A stretch of 16,916 bases of DNA, taken from assembly GCA_900299065.1 (NCBI GenBank), contig OMIJ01000251.1, forward strand, positions 1 to 16,916, read 5' to 3'. The notes beneath the pieces were generated by a model. That model ran no database searches. It had not been told where the DNA came from and was given only the letters and a program-made list of their open reading frames with translations. Position 1 is the first letter of the stretch. Each line of letters opens with the position of its first letter. The stretch comes from Hyphomicrobiales bacterium (GTDB lineage: Bacteria; Pseudomonadota; Alphaproteobacteria; Rhizobiales; Beijerinckiaceae). A program made the position numbers and the translations under genes. Positions 13,604 to 16,916 of the stretch are shown here, one piece after another.

Positions 13604-14755
13604 ATGGAATTCGGTTTTACAGAAGAGCAGGAGCTGTTACGCGCCAGCGTCATCAAGCTGATGGAGCGCCATGCCCCTGCAGATCTTATTCGCCAGCATG
13701 ATCGCGATCGCACTTTCCCTGAAGATCTGTATCAAGCCTGGGTGGATGCCGGTCTGCTGCGTTTGGCCTTTCCAGAGCAATATGGTGGGCTTGGCGGATC
13801 AGCGATTGATCTGTCGATTGTGGTTTATGAATTATCGCGGATCAGTTCCGATTTGACGATGGCCTATGCTGGTTCAATCTTTTGCGGATTGAATATAGCG
13901 CGCATGGGTAATGAAGAACAAAAAGCCTATTGGCTGGAGCGCGTGATGGCTGGCGAGGTTAAACTCGCTATTGGTATTTCCGAGCCAGCGGCCGGGTCCG
14001 ATGTGGGGGCGCTGACTACGCATGCAGCGAAAAGTGGTAAGGATTATATCGTCAATGGTCAAAAGCTTTGGACGACAGCGGCGGGATTGAAAAATAGTGT
14101 GATCAGCACTTATGTGCGAACAGATCGCAATGTGCATTATCGCAAGGGCATGTCGCTTTTGTTGATTGATAATGACATGCCCGGCGTGACTGTGCGCAAG
14201 CTTGATATGTTAGGGCGACGCTGTGCTGGCACAAATGAAATTTTCTTACAGGATGTGCGCGTCGATGAGTCCCGTTTGATCGGCGGTGAAAATCGCGGTT
14301 GGGATTGTATGATGGCGGGATTGCAAAGCGAACGGGCCGTTTCGGCGGCCAGTTCCTGCGGTGCTGCGCAGGCGATTGTTGATCTAGCCGTTTCCTATGC
14401 GCGCGAACGGCAGCAATTTGGGCAGCCAATCGGCTCGTTTCAGGCCATTGGTCATATGCTTGCGGATATGCAAATGGCCGTGGATGCAGCCTGTTTGATG
14501 ATGTGGCGCGCGGCGTGGTTGGTGTCGCAGAAGAAAGATGCCCTGCGCGAGATTACCATGGCCAAGCTCTTGGCCGCGGAGACTTATGTCAATGTTGCAG
14601 ATCGCGGTGTGCAAATTATGGGTGGCTATGGATTGAATGCCGAATATGACATGCAACGTTATTATCGTGATGCGCGTAGCGCGACGATTGCTGCTGGAAC
14701 CTCTGAGACGCAGCGTAATCTCATTGCGGGCTTAATGGGATTGAAAGCGAAATGA
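13604..14755 (+). CDS. Acyl-CoA dehydrogenase family flavoprotein
   Basis: A 383-residue FAD enzyme of the acyl-CoA dehydrogenase fold, which oxidises an acyl-CoA to the 2-enoyl-CoA and gives electrons to ETF. Motifs: SEPAAGSD (126-133), WTTAA (156-160), RQQFGQPIGSFQ (269-280) and GGYGLNAEYDMQRYYRDAR (340-358). The position of the usual catalytic Glu in YEGTS reads AAGTS (363-367), so Ala364 replaces Glu. A glutamate, Glu243 in GLQSERAVSA, aligns with Glu254 of human isovaleryl-CoA dehydrogenase (LDLERLVLA), whose base sits at this alternative site. A branched-chain or unusual acyl-CoA substrate, or a reductase-like role, is therefore possible. It is convergent with an enoyl-CoA hydratase gene (7 bp between stops), the next enzyme in such a pathway. 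Confidence 0.93.
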   Translation: MEFGFTEEQELLRASVIKLMERHAPADLIRQHDRDRTFPEDLYQAWVDAGLLRLAFPEQYGGLGGSAIDLSIVVYELSRISSDLTMAYAGSIFCGLNIARMGNEEQKAYWLERVMAGEVKLAIGISEPAAGSDVGALTTHAAKSGKDYIVNGQKLWTTAAGLKNSVISTYVRTDRNVHYRKGMSLLLIDNDMPGVTVRKLDMLGRRCAGTNEIFLQDVRVDESRLIGGENRGWDCMMAGLQSERAVSAASSCGAAQAIVDLAVSYARERQQFGQPIGSFQAIGHMLADMQMAVDAACLMMWRAAWLVSQKKDALREITMAKLLAAETYVNVADRGVQIMGGYGLNAEYDMQRYYRDARSATIAAGTSETQRNLIAGLMGLKAK

Positions 14756-14762
14756 TCTGCCT

Positions 14763-15545
14763 TCATTTGTTCTGAAAATTGGCCGGCCTTTTTTCGACAA
14801 AGGCGGCCATGCCCTCTTTCTGATCGGCGCTGGCAAAGGTCGAGTGAAACAGACGGCGCTCAAAGCGCAAGCCATCGCTGAGCAGGCTTTCATAGGCCTG
14901 ATTGACACTTTCCTTGGCCATCATCGCAATGGGCAGCGACATTTGTGCAATGGTTTGCGCCGTCTTAAGGGCTTCTTCCTTTAATTGATCAGCTGGAATG
15001 ATGCGTGCCACCAGGCCAGCGCGCTCGGCCTCCTGAGCATCCATCAAGCGACCGGTCAGGCATAATTCCATTGCCTTGGCTTTGCCAATGGCTCTGGTCA
15101 GTCTTTGTGTGCCGCCGAGTCCTGGAATTGTGCCCAGTTTGATTTCCGGCTGACCGAATTTGGCATTATCAGCTGCGAGGATGAAATCACACATCATCGC
15201 CAATTCGCATCCCCCACCCAAAGCATAGCCGGCTACAGCCGCAATCAGCGGTTTGCGCAAGCGCGCCAATTGATCCCATTGGGTGAAGCGATCGGACACA
15301 TAAGCGTCCATATAGCTGAGCGATTGCATTTCCTTAATATCCGCTCCAGCAGCAAAGGCCTTTTCTGATCCCGTCAGAATGATCGCGCCAATAGTGTCGT
15401 CCTGATTAAAGCTGGTGAGCGCATCGACCACATCGAGCATAACTTGCGTATTGAGCGCGTTAAGCGCTTGCGGGCGATTGAGTGTGATGAGGCCGACACG
15501 CTCCATGCGCTCGACAAGAATGGTTTCATATTGGCTATCATCCAT
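14763..15545 (-). CDS. Enoyl-CoA hydratase (crotonase family)
   Basis: A 260-residue crotonase, which hydrates 2-enoyl-CoA to 3-hydroxyacyl-CoA. It is close in sequence to mitochondrial short-chain hydratase. The oxyanion-hole region AGADIKEM (66-73) and GYALGGGCE (106-114) is intact, and the two catalytic glutamates corresponding to rat Glu144 and Glu164 are Glu114 (GGGCELAMMCD) and Glu134 (FGQPEIKLGTIPG), 20 residues apart as expected. The C-terminus FVEKRPANF is typical. Start: ATG at 15545 with AGGAGA five nt upstream, preferred to an in-frame ATG at 15572, which would add nine polar residues and include the ribosome site. Known members act in fatty-acid or branched-chain amino-acid breakdown; the acyl-CoA dehydrogenase opposite would supply the substrate. 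Confidence 0.95.
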   Translation of the reverse strand: MDDSQYETILVERMERVGLITLNRPQALNALNTQVMLDVVDALTSFNQDDTIGAIILTGSEKAFAAGADIKEMQSLSYMDAYVSDRFTQWDQLARLRKPLIAAVAGYALGGGCELAMMCDFILAADNAKFGQPEIKLGTIPGLGGTQRLTRAIGKAKAMELCLTGRLMDAQEAERAGLVARIIPADQLKEEALKTAQTIAQMSLPIAMMAKESVNQAYESLLSDGLRFERRLFHSTFASADQKEGMAAFVEKRPANFQNK

Positions 15546-15550
15546 GCTCG

Positions 15551-15556
15551 TCTCCT
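15551..15556 (-). promoter_or_regulatory. Ribosome binding site that fixes the hydratase start
   Basis: TCTCCT on the plus strand reads AGGAGA on the minus strand, 5 nt before the ATG at 15545. Confidence 0.65.
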
Positions 15557-15648
15557 GATCGCTTGCCCGCATATGGGCTTTTGCTCGCAGGATAGCAGGT
15601 CGCGCGCACTGGTCAGGAAGTCAAGTCCGAGAATGGTCTATGACTGTC

Positions 15649-16035
15649 TTAAAGGGCTTTGGCGGCGCGGGCCTGAATTTCGCATAGCAGTCTTGGATCT
15701 GAGAGGCCGGAAATATAGACCTTGGTGGAAGCGGGTTTGGCGCTGCCCAGAAATTGACTGCGCACTTTGTCAAAGCCAGCATTATCGGCCCGATTGATTA
15801 GATAGACATTAACCTCGACAAGATCCTGCGCGCTCATGCCTGCTTCCTTGAGCACAGCAAACACATTGCGCCATGTCAGTTCAGCCTGGGCCTCAATGCC
15901 ATCTGGAATAGTGCCGTTCTTGTCACGACCCACTTGCCCGGCAATAGAGAGCCAGCGCATGGGGGACGTGACCTCCACTCCCTGGCTGAAATTATTGCTC
16001 AGCAGCATATCGGCTGGATTGAGATAGTGCGGCAT
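15649..16035 (-). CDS. RidA-like (YjgF/YER057c/UK114) family protein
   Basis: A 128-residue Rid-fold protein. RidA itself hydrolyses reactive enamine/imine intermediates as a trimer. The fold is recognisable from WLSIAGQVGRDKNG (28-41), the AELTWRNVFAVLKEAGMSAQDLVEVNVYL helix-strand run (51-79) and the end PASTKVYISGLSDP then CEIQARA. The catalytic Arg105 of E. coli RidA (PARS) is replaced by Ser103 (PAST), so it belongs with the Rid groups that lack this arginine and for which imine deaminase activity is not expected. A Glu equivalent to the VEIE motif is kept (Glu119). It starts 15 bp after the LigB-like gene, so the two probably form an operon; Rid proteins often accompany degradation genes. 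Confidence 0.9.
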   Translation of the reverse strand: MPHYLNPADMLLSNNFSQGVEVTSPMRWLSIAGQVGRDKNGTIPDGIEAQAELTWRNVFAVLKEAGMSAQDLVEVNVYLINRADNAGFDKVRSQFLGSAKPASTKVYISGLSDPRLLCEIQARAAKAL

Positions 16036-16050
16036 GGAGTGTGATCCTGC

Positions 16051-16916
16051 TTATTTTACATCCCACCAGAAAAAACCATTGGCAGTGCCTGTGCCTGCCG
16101 CAGAGCGATAACAGGGGACATAATCGAGCTGATGCATGTCAGCCTTCATATCTTCCATCAGTCCGGCCAGGGAGATCCAGGATTTGAGTTCCGATGTGCC
16201 TGATTGCAATTTGGGCAATGGAATGCTTGTCAAATAGTCCTTGTCCTTATCGCGCAGGGCTGAGATGAAACGCTGGTCAAATTCCTCGTCGATGACGAAA
16301 TGGCTCATGCCGCCGGAAGCAAAGACAGCGACTTTCTTATCTGTCTTCCAGCTGTCAATCGCCGCTTTCACCGCCTTGCCGAATGCATAAGCGCGGCGTG
16401 CGGAGGGCTGATTGGGCGGAAAGAAGGTGTTCTGGAAGATTGGCAGATTAGGCACGACCTTGTCGCGCATTACCTGGCGATAAATATGTCCGAATGCATG
16501 AGGTGCGCCATTCTTGGCTTTCTTGGGCCAGACCTTTGATCCGGCAACATCGAAATCATGTTCGACGAGAGTTTTGATCATATGTTCGCCAAGATCGGGC
16601 AAGCCGTCATATTCGGTAAAGGTCTCGGTCGCGTGCCCAAATTCTGCTTCGGCAACTCCCGGAGGGGCTTTGGCGCGCTCCTCCGCAGTTTGCGGGTAGT
16701 TTGGGATCTTGTCCCCATAGAAGACAAGAAAGGCAGGATTAAACTCGTCATTAAAGACTTCGCGCTGATCATTGCCGAGGATCACAGCAACATCTGCGCC
16801 GATTTCGTCCCATTTGTCGGCTAGCTTGTCCATCGCAACATGACAGCGGTGATGCGAGTGGCGGATTCCCTCCGTCGAGGATTTCTGGTCCAGCCCTTCA
16901 TTATGACGCATTTGTA
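16051..16916 (-). CDS. LigB-like class III extradiol dioxygenase family protein, N-terminus outside window
   Basis: A protein of the LigB (class III extradiol ring-cleavage dioxygenase) fold. 286 residues follow the first ATG seen (16911), but the frame is open to the window edge and the family's first strand, with its iron-binding His, is not present, so the real start is probably beyond 16916. Residues below count from that ATG. His204 in SGGMSHF corresponds to the catalytic His195 of LigB, and Glu241 in GTSELKSW to the iron ligand Glu242. PHAFGHIY (137-144) is also family-like. At the place of iron ligand His61 (NDH in LigB) it has Gln49 (GNDQREVF). Similar GDDQ/GNDQ forms exist, as I recall, in uncharacterised relatives, so ring cleavage is unproven. 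It is the upstream partner of the RidA-like gene. Confidence 0.85.
   Translation of the reverse strand, partial: QMRHNEGLDQKSSTEGIRHSHHRCHVAMDKLADKWDEIGADVAVILGNDQREVFNDEFNPAFLVFYGDKIPNYPQTAEERAKAPPGVAEAEFGHATETFTEYDGLPDLGEHMIKTLVEHDFDVAGSKVWPKKAKNGAPHAFGHIYRQVMRDKVVPNLPIFQNTFFPPNQPSARRAYAFGKAVKAAIDSWKTDKKVAVFASGGMSHFVIDEEFDQRFISALRDKDKDYLTSIPLPKLQSGTSELKSWISLAGLMEDMKADMHQLDYVPCYRSAAGTGTANGFFWWDVK

Noticed and set aside
14756..14762. Terminator between the convergent acyl-CoA dehydrogenase and hydratase genes
   Set aside because: Only 7 bp separate the stops, and no stem-loop with a T-tract is visible nearby.
1..16916. tRNA genes, CRISPR repeats, transposases, toxin-antitoxin or defence genes
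   Set aside because: None was seen on reading; almost all of the window is filled by recognisable metabolic, respiratory or regulatory genes.

Overview
The window is an ordinary-looking piece of chromosome from an alphaproteobacterium, most likely of the Hyphomicrobiales (Rhizobiales). Three things point there: an FtcR-type flagellar regulator, a NadQ-type regulator (a degenerate Nudix domain followed by a winged helix), and a trmL / petABC arrangement common in the class. Genus cannot be fixed from the sequence alone. I see no mobile element, CRISPR array, rRNA or tRNA gene, and no clear sign of horizontal transfer.

Layout. (1) 1-2171 (+): the 3' end of gcvPA followed by gcvPB, the two halves of a split glycine decarboxylase (P protein). 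(2) 2204-2689 (-): trmL, a tRNA wobble 2'-O-methyltransferase, convergent with gcvPB. (3) 3003-5657 (+): petA-petB-petC, the whole cytochrome bc1 complex, with cytochromes b and c1 as separate genes, closed by a strong terminator at 5705-5730. (4) 5776-8571 (-): an aspartate-type aminotransferase and, 267 bp upstream of it, a dihydroorotase-family amidohydrolase. (5) 8698-12685 (+): five co-directional genes: ygfZ (Fe-S maintenance), tag (3-methyladenine glycosylase), an HD phosphohydrolase, a NadQ-like regulator and ftcR. (6) 12698-16916: an SDR oxidoreductase (-), an acyl-CoA dehydrogenase (+), an enoyl-CoA hydratase (-), and a RidA-like / LigB-like pair (-) whose LigB member runs off the window end. 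This last part looks catabolic.

How the genes work together. gcvPA/gcvPB act as one enzyme in glycine cleavage. petABC form one respiratory complex. The acyl-CoA dehydrogenase and hydratase could catalyse successive steps of acyl-CoA oxidation. The LigB-like and RidA-like genes are 15 bp apart and probably co-transcribed. The other neighbours look like conserved housekeeping synteny rather than one pathway.

No clearly new multi-gene system is visible. The points most worth a second look are (a) the ftcR leader, with an exact CtrA-type TTAA-N7-TTAA site directly next to an 8+8 bp inverted repeat; (b) a 17-bp palindrome just upstream of petA; and (c) several proteins whose expected active-site residue is changed: the acyl-CoA dehydrogenase (Glu to Ala, with a possible alternative Glu), the RidA-like protein (Arg to Ser), the LigB-like protein (His to Gln), the dihydroorotase (His to Gln), the FtcR receiver (no phospho-acceptor Asp) and the NadQ Nudix box. 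Several of these may be normal for their subfamilies.
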